DNA of 64,000 bases. It comes from Phytophthora quininea (lineage: Eukaryota > Oomycota > Peronosporomycetes > Peronosporales > Peronosporaceae). Of the stretch, positions 11,028 through 20,073 are shown piece after piece. Positions within the stretch are counted from its first letter, which is position 1. Every line of letters begins with the position of its first letter. The position numbers and the translations under genes are program-made. Below the pieces are notes generated by a model that was not told where the DNA came from, searched no databases, and saw only the letters and a program-made list of their open reading frames with translations. The stretch is from the NCBI GenBank assembly GCA_011947345.1, contig JAAVTG010000545.1:326787-390786 (forward strand), given 5' to 3'.

Positions 11028-11746
11028 ATGGCGGACGTGGTGCAGCAGTACGAGGCCGCTGTGCAGCAGAAGCAGGCGCTCGAGACGGAGATGGAGGCGA
11101 TAGCGGACGAGTTGACGTCGGGCTCGAACCCCGCGGGGTCTCGGGCTCGCTCGTGGACAGCGAGGGCTTCCCCGAGCGGATATCGACGTATACCGGGTGA
11201 GGCAACAGCGCCACCGCTTGGCGTGTTTGCAGACCGACCACAAGCAAGTGATGAAGCAGATCGAGACGCTGCTGCCAGAGTCAGTTGAGGAGGAGGTGGT
11301 TGGTGGGAAAGAGATCTAATCGAAGTCTTTTGATCAGAGTGTTCGCAGCCAAGAGCGGCAGCAAGAAGGAAGTGAGTCAAGGAGACACCAAGATGGAAAT
11401 GGTGGAAGAGTCTACAAAAACGGTGAAGCCTGCGGTGAAGGAGACGGTGGTGGAGGTGGTACCGGAGGAGACTCAACTGCTGCCGTTCGCGGTGGTGAGC
11501 AGCGTCCAAGCCGAGTCCCCGGCAGACGCAGCAGGACTCCAACCACAGGATCAAGTGCTCAAGTTCGGCACGGCCGACGCCTCCAACCACCGAGAGCTGG
11601 CGGCGGTCAAGGACATTGTGCAGCGCAACGTCGGCAGCGCCATCCGCGTGCTGGTGCGTCGTCAGCAGCAAGTGCTGTCCCTGCAGCTGACGCCGCACTC
11701 GTGGCGTGGTCCAGGCGTGCTCGGCTGTCTGCTGCAGCCGATGTGA
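11028..11746 (+). CDS. PSMD9: 26S proteasome assembly chaperone PSMD9/Nas2
   Basis: This chaperone binds the Rpt5 ATPase during assembly of the 19S base. The N-terminal helical part ([20 protein letters not shown]) leads to the family signature [18 protein letters not shown] and a second helix ([15 protein letters not shown]). A 58-nt intron (11280-11337, GTCAGT to GATCAG) restores the frame after LLPE. The second exon carries a PDZ domain ([25 protein letters not shown]) and ends [12 protein letters not shown], as in the family. Two homopolymer losses (G4 at 11135-11138, C4 at 11170-11173) split exon 1 into three frames. Length is close to the human protein. It is divergently paired with SLX1. 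Confidence 0.88.
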
Positions 11747-12011
11747 ACACCTCACTGTCCGTGCAACTACAGAGCAACAATCCCAGCCAGACTCGTTCTA
11801 GTCGTTTTTCTCAAGCAGAGTGGTTCCATTCCAGACCGAGTCGTCTTACACTAACCCAGTAGAAAGCAGCACCAACCCCACCTGAAAGCCTGTAGAGAGC
11901 GCGACGCCACATCCGGAAGGCTGCCTGCACTTCCCAGCAACGAGACAGCCACGCCAGTAGCTCTGTAACAGACTCGTAAGAGCGAAGACTCCGCTGGTCC
12001 AGTCCGTCTGC

Positions 12012-12553
12012 TTAGAGACGGCGACCACGGCGACCTCCCTTTCGGCGGGTGCTGTCCGTCGGGATGGGGGTCACGTCCTCGATACGTCCGATCTTCAGGC
12101 CATTGCGAGCAAGCGCACGAAGGGCCGACTGCGCGCCGGGGCCCGGGGTCTTGGTCCGGTTGCCGCCCGTAGCGCGGATCTTGATGTGCAGAGCAGTGAC
12201 GCCCACCTCCTTGCACTTGGCGGCCACGTCCTGGGCGGCAAGCATGGCGGCGTAGGGCGAGGCCTCGTCACGATCGGCCTTGACCTTCATGCCGCCCGTG
12301 ACACGCACGATCGTCTCGCGGCCCGACAGGTCCGTGACGTGCACGAACGTGTCGTTGAACGAGGCGAAGATGTGGGCCACGCCGAACACCTGCTCGCCCT
12401 CCTTGAGCGTGGGGCCCACGCGGACCACCTCCTCTACTTCCTTCGTCGCGGTTTTCTTCGACTGGAGAGAAGCAAATAACAAGCAAAGTTAGATACCAAG
12501 TTGGAGAGGGTGGCAAACGCAGGGTTCTGGACGATGGTCTGTGCAACTGGCAT
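12012..12553 (-). CDS. RPS14: 40S ribosomal protein S14 (uS11)
   Basis: Exon 2 (12461-12012) carries the whole conserved body: [31 protein letters not shown], and the invariant C-terminus [14 protein letters not shown]. Exon 1 (12553-12497) would give an [13 protein letters not shown] N-terminus and joins in phase through a 35-nt GT-AG intron (12496-12462). The body is certain. The first exon is likely but not proven, because the intron is shorter than others in the window. The protein binds the 3' region of 18S rRNA in the small-subunit platform. Confidence 0.93.
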
Positions 12554-12812
12554 GGTCGGGAAGACCGAGACCTCCGCTGTATGGTGGTGTCTGTTGCATG
12601 CAGATCCGACCGCTAGAACCTGCCGGAAAGCGCAGCGCCGCTACGCACCATGATGGATTCGGACTTGAAACTGGGAATGACTGGGCCAGTGCAGAGGCGG
12701 CCTGAGAGGCGGCCGGCGGCCAGTCGTTGGCGGAGCCCTAGACTAGGATGATCAAATCTAGGAAACATAATCCTATACTAGGAAACATGGATACAGTTGA
12801 AGTGCGCATTTA

Positions 12813-12820
12813 GTCAAGAC
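12813..12820 (+). repeat. Left target-site duplication of the hAT element
   Basis: The octamer GTCAAGAC immediately precedes the TAGTGATG end. The same octamer follows the opposite end at 21975-21982. Eight bases is the duplication length of the hAT superfamily. Confidence 0.9.
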
Positions 12821-12882
12821 TAGTGATGTTTTGTCCGACGATTTTAACAGATATTGCTGGCGATCAGATAAATTAAATCGAG

Positions 12883-12901
12883 TTAACCCTTTCACTACCG
12901 G
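12883..12901 (+). repeat. Left terminal inverted repeat of the TTAA element
   Basis: TTAACCCTTTCACTACCGG matches the right terminus at 19878-19896 in all 19 positions, in inverted orientation. Similarity ends directly inside it. Confidence 0.88.
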
Positions 12902-12983
12902 TGGGCTGATAGATACTATATACTCAATTTAGTATCACCCAATAAGAGACGCTCATTCCCAGATTTGTAGCCAATGGCAGGCT

Positions 12984-13574
12984 ATGATGGTTCAATGTGC
13001 TGGACCAGCCATCTCCAATAAAACGGACCCATTGGAAATAAAACGCAGCGGAAAATTAGAGACGGTACTAGTAATCTATCCTTCCTCCGTTCAAATTCCC
13101 CATCCCCTGTTTGCCTTGGACGAAATGACAGCACATTCTTGCCGATACTGCCGAGCCAGCCCGTGCGACTGGGAAAGCTACGGCCAAGAGCTAATTGAAA
13201 GCCAACATCGTCTCCTCCACGAGTACAAGGTCCCTCGCCCTCACAACGTGAGCAAGGTGCTGTACCAAGTATACTTTTATCTCAAGAATGGCAGACTTGA
13301 TCGGACTCCAAGCTATCAGTTCCCTGCTTGTATTTCTGCCAGACTGGACAGAGAAGGTAAGATCATATTTCTGATGGATTTATTTCGTTGTTCACAGCGT
13401 CTCACTTACTCTGAAAAGCATCAGGATAATCACCAAAATAGTGCTCTGCCGTGTCCGCCCCCGGAGACGCCTTCCCGCGATTTGCTTGGAATTGATCGAT
13501 CCGAAGCTCCTTTTCCAATGTATTTCCTTTGTTCCAAGTCATTCTCTAAACGCTGTAAGTCCGGTAACATCGCC
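12984..13574 (+). pseudogene. Fragment of an oomycete Cys/Trp-type hypothetical protein
   Basis: An open frame from the ATG at 12984 contains CRYCRASPCDWESYGQEL, then a Tyr-rich helix-like stretch (LYQVYFYLKNGRL) and FPACISARLDREGK. The CxxC...PC-W...YG pattern followed by a 'Y-LY-Y-K-G-LGR' block and a Pro-Cys is one I associate with a common uncharacterised oomycete protein domain. The similarity fades before the inverted-repeat arm begins, so this is a truncated piece carried in the left shoulder of the TTAA element. No function can be assigned. Confidence 0.4.
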
Positions 13575-14286
13575 TCAGGGAGAATTTTACTATCAGGAAG
13601 ACGCTCGAGTCCAAGCCGTACCAGTTCCCGACCGAGAACGACGGCGTCGCTCTCATGTGCTCCCCCATCGCAGAACCACTGACCGAGCGTTGCCACGAGA
13701 TCGGCTCTACACTGACGGAGTCATGAGCCGGAGACCGACAACGCCGTGAGCTGCGTCACCCAGCAGGACGTGGTGCTGTTCCTCACATCACCCGGACGAC
13801 TTGGCTCCCAACGCCTGGCTGCGCTTTGACGACGGCATCGAGCAGCTCCAGGCCATGTGCAGACTGATGGTGCCTTCCGACTGCAGCCTGTGATGGTCCT
13901 CATGGCCTCCTCTGGCGCCATCATTATGCTGTCCGAGTGTCTCTCGGCAGAGCAGAACGGCGTTGTCTACTCCAACAAGGTGTCAACAAGAACCCCGAGT
14001 TATCGGTCGACTACATCCGTCTCGTGGCCAAGGAGTCCTTCTCCTACGCCCCGCCGAGCGACACGCGTGTCATCATCCACTCGACACTCGGGAGGTGCTG
14101 TCTGCCGTTTTCAGCGAAGTGGAGCTCAACAAGGTTTGTGCCAAGTGCGAAGAGGTGACGGCCGAGCTACAGAAGGACCCGCAGTCGGTACTGCTCGACA
14201 AGCTCTGGTTCGTGCAGGAGACGCACCACTTGCCTCTTCAAGACCCCAAGATGGAGATTCCACTGCTGGGCAGCGTCAAGAAGTAG
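13575..14286 (+). pseudogene. Fragment of a putative secreted protein gene, left copy
   Basis: The readable protein includes NFTISKTLESKPYQFP, DNAVSCVTQQDVVLF, FDDGIEQLQAMC, NKNPELSVDYIRL, and the end WFVQETHHLPLQDPKMEIPL before the stop at 14284-14286. Cys pairs and many polar residues suggest an extracellular protein, but I do not recognise the family. At least five frame changes interrupt it, most of them also present at the same places in the right copy (18471-19187). The 5' part is missing: the arm starts inside the coding sequence, so this copy has no start. Confidence 0.5.
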
Positions 14287-14305
14287 AGAACGAAGTTAGT
14301 GAATA

Positions 14306-15743
14306 GGACGATGAATTGTACGGTGACCTGGAGCGCTCTGTGGCACTACCTTGAAAAGACGCGATATCATTTTGACGAACAGCCTTCCCTCGATCATGTT
14401 GGACCAAAACGACTTGCTATGTGTGGCGCTGCTGTTCTGCGCCATTTTTGCCGCGGAATCCATGAGCTACTGCTCCATCTTCGCAGCCACAAGGCCGCTC
14501 CTTGCCGCCATCGGCATGTACTTTATCTCATCCTGCAATCCCCACGCAAGGTATCAACTCTACCGATAAGTAGGCTGGGATATCTTTGCGGGTAAATTGC
14601 TTTGTATTTTGCAGCGTTGCTGTGAGCAAGGCGCTGACGGTGGCACCTGCCAACGCGCTGGTTTTCAGCGACCTCGCTACAATCTCCTGGGCATTCTGTA
14701 CTCGCCCCGAGAGGCTCAGATGCAGGTCGACAACGCCATCAAGACCTTCGGAACAATTCTGTAAGGTACAGGCACAGCAATCATCAATTCACTCATCCAA
14801 CTCCAGCGCATCGACCCCGCTCGGTACGCTTCTATTCATTACGACCATGTACCTGCTCGTCGGGATCATCACGTACTACCAATTCGGCTACACTGATTCG
14901 GACACGTTGCTGGATCAATTGCTACAGACAAGCTCAGCGAGAAAGCTAGCCGCTTTTCTCAATGAACGCGCGCTGCAAATGCAATCGGCGGTTGTGTACG
15001 CGTGGCTTTCGGTTTGATCGCCAGCTTCACTCGGAGGAGGTGCCGCTGACTGGAAAGAAGAGTTGCTGCCGTACAAAATCCGTCGTCTTCGAGGTTGTTC
15101 ACAGTCGGTGTCCCCGGAGGAGTGGGTGTTGGTGGGTGAAGCTACCAACAGCAGCAGAGCAGCGACAATGAGCTTGCTTAGTCCAGTTGCGGCAGACTTG
15201 GCAGCTTTGATCGACAGGGACTGTTACAGAACACCGTGGACAGCGTATTTGCCGAGAATGTAGCGCTCCATGTCGAATAGCGTCGAGTTGAGCAGCGACG
15301 GGAACGCGATCGTGACGTGAAGCAGAACGGTGACAGTGTGGTCACAGGCCTTTCCCGCCGTCATGTTCCAGGCGTCGTTCGTGGACACTCTGAGCTTCAT
15401 CGGCGCCACGGCAGCCACCGTTTCCTGCATGGTGATGCCGTGTCTGGGCTGCCTCCGAGTGCGCCCGATCGCCACCAACACGTTCAGGGGCAAATGTGAT
15501 CGAACCATGTGCTACATGATGATCGTCAGCAGCATTGTGCTGGGTAGCTACTACGCCGTCACCGTGCTGAGCGACAGTAGCCGTGATATGCAGCACTTTC
15601 ATCTGCTCCAAAACGTAGGAAGCAACGAGTTGACCGCCGCCAGCAACGCCACCCTCACGGACGAGTACCCGTACTGCCAAGAAGCCCGACGGGACGTTGT
15701 GTTGAGCGATCGACTGTCCAAGTTCACGACGCGTTCAAAGTAG
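14306..15743 (+). pseudogene. AAAP amino-acid permease fragments, left copy (internally inverted)
   Basis: The plus strand carries membrane segments like the middle and C-terminal spans of oomycete AAAP transporters. LLFITTMYLLVGIITYYQFG lies around 14840-14890. The last two spans, with SFIGATAATVSCMVMP and MMIVSSIVLGSYYAV, lie at 15330-15590 and end at 15743. Between them, the family's HITIAF...LN...ERLLLG-type span is present but on the minus strand (HVTIAFPSLLN, MERYILGKY, about 15224-15345), with strongly GC-ending codons. So one internal segment is inverted relative to its neighbours. Numerous frame breaks make this non-functional as it stands. The same arrangement is mirrored in the right copy. 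Confidence 0.55.
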
Positions 15744-16035
15744 TTCACATTGCTGCGGGGCCTCAAAGCACAAGCTTGGCGGCGTTTGTCCGCGGCACGC
15801 ATCGACATTGACTACCGCGCGGATCTGTATCTACAAGGCCATGCATGGCCGTCGGCCACGCCGCAAGACTCGTGCGCGGCATCTTTTGAATGGCTGCATC
15901 GGAGATAGCACCAATATTTGCCGGTCGGCATGCGCCCATGTGGACTCGTACGGTTGGGTCGGTCGAAGACGCGGGGTTGGCGACGGTGCGGCGCCGTGTT
16001 CGCCGTGGTTGGAGGCGGCGTCGACGCGGGGGTAG

Positions 16036-16718
16036 CGCCCACCCCGTTTGCTACGAACGGTAGCAGCGCGTTCGGCTCCGTCTAACCGGGGTGGTTGCAA
16101 GTCTTCGGCGCTCCGATAGGAGTGTGGCAGCGGTTTTCGCCGGTATGCATACGTCTATGTGGACGCGTACGGATTTGTCGGTTGATGGCGCGATCGTGCG
16201 GTAACGGAAAGCGATGAAAATGATTACAATGTTTTGTTCTTGCAAAAGTTTGGACACGACGGTGTCGGCAAAAACAATACTATCGATAATACTCGTGATA
16301 CACTACAGATGAATGCTTTGATGTACTATTCGCAAAGCTTCAAGTTGGAGCACCGTGATTGTTGACTTTGAGGCCACGGTCCCCGAGGGACAATAATCGA
16401 ACACCCATTGCGCATGCACACACATCAACGATGCATGTACGTGCATGCACTGCGTCAGTGCAATTTTCACACGCACTTCATTTGAATTTGGCGCGCTAAA
16501 ACATGCAGTGCGCATCACGAACCCGGCGGCAAAACGCCAGCATCCAACGGCCATCTCGCGATGCCTACAAACGGCATCGCATTGGCGGAATCTTATCGAT
16601 TCCACGAGTCGTTGGTGCCATCCAACACGCCACCACAGATCGATGCAAGCAACCCCGGGTACCTCACTTCTCAATTTGCCACCGACACCTCACCCACCAA
16701 CCACTCGGTGGTAAGCAC
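16036..16718. other. Spacer between inverted-repeat arms
   Basis: This 683-bp unique spacer has no coding potential I trust. It contains runs of alternating purine/pyrimidine and near-palindromic patches (TGCATGTACGTGCATGCA around 16432-16450). A weakly repeated motif (TATGTGGACGCGTACGG near 16156-16173) resembles CATGTGGACTCGTACGG at the arm edge near 15938. Confidence 0.5.
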
Positions 16719-17010
16719 TACCCCCCGCGTCGACGCCGCCTCCAACCACGGCCAACACGGCGCCGCACCGTCGCCAACCCCGCGTCTTCGACCGACCCAA
16801 CCGTACGAGTCCACATGGGCGCATGCTGACCGGCAAATATTGGTGCTATCTCCGATGCAGCCATTCAAAAGATGCCGCGCACGAGTCTTGCGGCGTGGCC
16901 GACGGCCATGCATGGCCTTGTAGATACAGATCCGCGCGGTAGTCAATGTCGATGCGTGCCGCGGACAAACGCCGCCAAGCTTGTGCTTTGAGGCCCCGCA
17001 GCAATGTGAA

Positions 17011-18450
17011 CTACTTTGAACGCGTCGTGAACTTGGACAGTCGATCGCTCAACACAACGTCCCGTCGGGCTTCTTGGCAGTACGGGTACTCGTCCGTGAG
17101 GGTGGCGTTGCTGGCGGCGGTCAACTCGTTGCTTCCTACGTTTTGGAGCAGATGAAAGTGCTGCATATCACGGCTACTGTCGCTCAGCACGGTGACGGCG
17201 TAGTAGCTACCCAGCACAATGCTGCTGACGATCATCATGTAGCACATGGTTCGATCACATTTGCCCCTGAACGTGTTGGTGGCGATCGGGCGCACTCGGA
17301 GGCAGCCCAGACACGGCATCACCATGCAGGAAACGGTGGCTGCCGTGGCGCCGATGAAGCTCAGAGTGTCCACGAACGACGCCTGGAACATGACGGCGGG
17401 AAAGGCCTGTGACCACACTGTCACCGTTCTGCTTCACGTCACGATCGCGTTCCCGTCGCTGCTCAACTCGACGCTATTCGACATGGAGCGCTACATTCTC
17501 GGCAAATACGCTGTCCACGGTGTTCTGTAACAGTCCCTGTCGATCAAAGCTGCCAAGTCTGCCGCAACTGGACTAAGCAAGCTCATTGTCGCTGCTCTGC
17601 TGCTGTTGGTAGCTTCACCCCACCAACACCCACTCCTCCGGGGACACCGACTGTGAACAACCTCGAAGACGACGGATTTTGTACGGCAGCAACTCTTCTT
17701 TCCAGTCAGCGGCACCTCCTCCGAGTGAAGCTGGCGATCAAACCGAAAGCCACGCGTACACAACCGCCGATTGCATTTGCAGCGCGCGCGTTCATTGAGA
17801 AAAGCGGCTAGCTTTCTCGCTGAGCTTGTCTGTAGCAATTGATCCAGCAACGTGTCCGAATCAGTGTAGCCGAATTGGTAGTACGTGATGATCCCGACGA
17901 GCAGGTACATGGTCGTAATGAATAGAAGCGTACCGAGCGGGGTCGATGCGCTGGAGTTGGATGAGTGAATTGATGATTGCTGTGCCTGTACCTTACAGAA
18001 TTGTTCCGAAGGTCTTGATGGCGTTGTCGACCTGCATCTGAGCCTCTCGGGGCGAGTACAGAATGCCCAGGAGATTGTAGCGAGGTCGCTGAAAACCAGC
18101 GCGTTGGCAGGTGCCACCGTCAGCGCCTTGCTCACAGCAACGCTGCAAAATACAAAGCAATTTACCCGCAAAGATATCCCAGCCTACTTATCGGTAGAGT
18201 TGATACCTTGCGTGGGGATTGCAGGATGAGATAAAGTACATGCCGATGGCGGCAAGGAGCGGCCTTGTGGCTGCGAAGATGGAGCAGTAGCTCATGGATT
18301 CCGCGGCAAAATGGCGCAGAACAGCAGCGCCACACATAGCAAGTCGTTTTGGTCCAACATGATCGAGGGGAAGGCTGTTCGTCAAAATGATATCGCGTCT
18401 TTTCAAGGTAGTGCCACAGAGCGCTCCAGGTCACCGTACAATTCATCGTC
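17011..18450 (-). pseudogene. AAAP amino-acid permease fragments, right copy
   Basis: Mirror image of the left copy: stop at 17011, the two C-terminal spans at about 17165-17424, and the antisense HVTIAF span at about 17408-17530. The YLLVGIITYYQFG span lies near 17860-17920. It differs from the left copy by single-base length changes, for example CG repeats near 17787 and C runs near 18372. These shift which frames are open but not the underlying protein similarity. Confidence 0.5.
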
Positions 18451-18470
18451 CTATTCACTAACTTCGTTCT

Positions 18471-19187
18471 CTACTTCTTGACGCTGCCCAGCAGTGGAAT
18501 CTCCATCTTGGGGTCTTGAAGAGGCAAGTGGTGCGTCTCCTGCACGAACCAGAGCTTGTCGAGCAGTACCGACTGCGGGTCCTTCTGTAGCTCGGCCGTC
18601 ACCTCTTCGCACTTGGCACAAACCTTGTTGAGCTCCACTTCGCTGAAAACGGCAGACAGCACCTCCCGAGTGTCGAGTGGATGATGACACGCGTGTCGCT
18701 CGGCGGGGCGTAGGAGAAGGACTCCTTGGCCACGAGACGGATGTAGTCGACCGATAACTCGGGGTTCTTGTTGACACCTTGTTGGAGTAGACAACGCCGT
18801 TCTGCTCTGCCGAGAGACACTCGGACAGCATAATGATGGCGCCAGAGGAGGCCATGAGGACCATCACAGGCTGCAGTCGGAAAGGCACCATCAGTCTGCA
18901 CATGGCCTGGAGCTGCTCGATGCCGTCGTCAAAGCGCAGCCAGGCGTTGGGAGCCAAGTCGTCCGGGTGATGTGAGGAACAGCACCACGTCCTGCTGGGT
19001 GACGCAGCTCACGGCGTTGTCGGTCTCCGGCTCATGACTCCGTCAGTGTAGAGCCGATCTCGTGGCAACGCTCGGTCAGTGGTTCTGCGATGGGGAGCAC
19101 ATGAGAGCGACGCCGTCGTTCTCGGTCGGGAACTGGTACGGCTTGGACTCGAGCGTCTTGCTGATAGTAAAATTCTCCCTGACGCGC
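18471..19187 (-). pseudogene. Fragment of a putative secreted protein gene, right copy
   Basis: Same fragment as 13575-14286, ending at the stop at 18471-18473. On this side the sequence continues upstream past the repeat boundary with in-phase DYTGIVSVRLAHVVDKRV (about 19185-19245), showing that the left copy was truncated by the duplication and not at a natural gene boundary. Family unknown. Confidence 0.48.
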
Positions 19188-19291
19188 TTGTCGACGACGT
19201 GAGCCAGTCTGACGCTGACGATGCCAGTGTAGTCTTTCTCTCACAGAATAAGCGCAATCGCGCTCTAGATCTTGGTGTGCTAAACGAAAAC

Positions 19292-19665
19292 TTAGTACTT
19301 GGTCAGCGCAACGAGACCCAGGCTGGCAGCTGGGTAGAAGGTCAGGTTGCTGGGCTTGATGGCGACGCCAGTGTAGTCGCCGCGGGCGTCCGTGGGGGCC
19401 ATCGTGTACACTTTGACGCTGGTCTCGGCGATGATGTCAGCAGTGCCGCTGCCGATACCGAAGATTTCGCTGCAGAAGGAGCTCTGGCGACCAAGTCCTG
19501 AACGATCCCGTCCGTGATCGTGTTGTGAGGGCTTTGATACGGAGAGAAGCAGTGTAGTCTTGACGACCGGACAAGGCAGTGCGCCATCATGGCTGCTATG
19601 ATGGCGGCCGATCCCCTTGAGCTGTGCATATAACCGCGAAGAAGCCGGATAAGTCGTCCGATCAA
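19292..19665 (-). pseudogene. Related upstream gene fragment with DYTG repeat unit
   Basis: Read with shifts, this minus-strand stretch gives a Cys-containing segment (SSFCSEIFGIGSGTADI), then VKVYTMAPTDARGDYTG and a C-terminus ending LGLVALTKY at the stop at 19292-19294. The DYTG(V/I) pattern recurs in the adjacent fragment at about 19240, so these may be two repeat units of one gene or two tandem paralogues. Frame shifts near 19480 and 19560 break it. No family name can be given. Confidence 0.4.
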
Positions 19666-19877
19666 GCAGCTAATCTTTACCAGAGACTGGCGCTAAAGTG
19701 ATCGTGTCATCACAGTTGTGTGTGGTCCACAGCACTGCGAGGTGACAATACATGACTACAGTGCTCCTAAAGGTTTTACTTTTGTTTTTCAGAAAGTTCG
19801 ACTACATTTTTGACCAATCACAATGCTGGATTTTACTGGTGTATACTCCATTTTGCATATACCAGACCCTCAAATTC

Positions 19878-19896
19878 CCGGTAGTGAAAGGGTTAA
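19878..19896 (-). repeat. Right terminal inverted repeat of the TTAA element
   Basis: This is the exact inverse of 12883-12901. The TTAA at its outer edge (19893-19896) is the second copy of the presumed target site. Confidence 0.88.
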
Positions 19897-20073
19897 ATTG
19901 CCGTGAATAACAACGAGATGTCGGGATACGGCTTCGGCACCGCCAACGCGTTGCAGTGCCCGTAGCGGCAACGAAAACTCCATGTATTGGCTCTTACCGT
20001 TCCTACCACAACTTGTCACGAAAAATTACTGCACTTACTCGGTCAAGACCAACACTATCAGGTCGAAACGTGG

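Larger units (their letters stand above)
13575..16035 (+). repeat. Left arm of the 2.5-kb inverted repeat
   Basis: This arm matches 16719-19187 in inverted orientation almost base for base. The few differences are mostly one-base homopolymer length changes, for example in the runs near 14395 and 14445. The arm carries the 3' part of a putative secreted-protein gene, then an AAAP permease fragment, then about 290 bp without coding signal. Confidence 0.88.
16719..19187 (-). repeat. Right arm of the 2.5-kb inverted repeat
   Basis: This is the inverted copy of 13575-16035. The match ends at a TAG next to a run of five (left) or six (right) G/C bases on the spacer side. On the outer side it ends at the TCAGGGAG of the secreted-protein fragment. 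Beyond 19187 the right side continues the gene fragment while the left side switches to unrelated sequence, so the right copy is the longer one. Confidence 0.88.
12883..19896. mobile_element. Nested TTAA-flanked element with 19-bp TIRs (piggyBac-like ends)
   Basis: TTAACCCTTTCACTACCGG at 12883-12901 is perfectly inverted at 19878-19896, so both ends begin with TTAA. TTAA target duplication and a CCC-start terminal repeat are hallmarks of the piggyBac superfamily, though I see no piggyBac transposase. Just inside each end is a small hairpin-forming sequence (for example GATACTA...TAGTATC at about 12910-12936). The interior is a 2.5-kb inverted pair of host-like gene fragments around a 0.68-kb spacer. 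It is inserted in the left end of the hAT element. I infer a non-autonomous, gene-carrying (Pack-type) element. A composite or assembly-generated palindrome is the alternative. Confidence 0.75.

Noticed and set aside
15224..15508. A separate minus-strand gene inside the inverted-repeat arm
   Set aside because: Only the part below 15345 is coding-like, and it matches a single AAAP span. It is better explained as an inverted piece of the same permease.
12883..19896. A complete, autonomous piggyBac element
   Set aside because: Only the ends fit. I find no DDD transposase or C-terminal Cys-rich finger inside, so autonomy is not supported.
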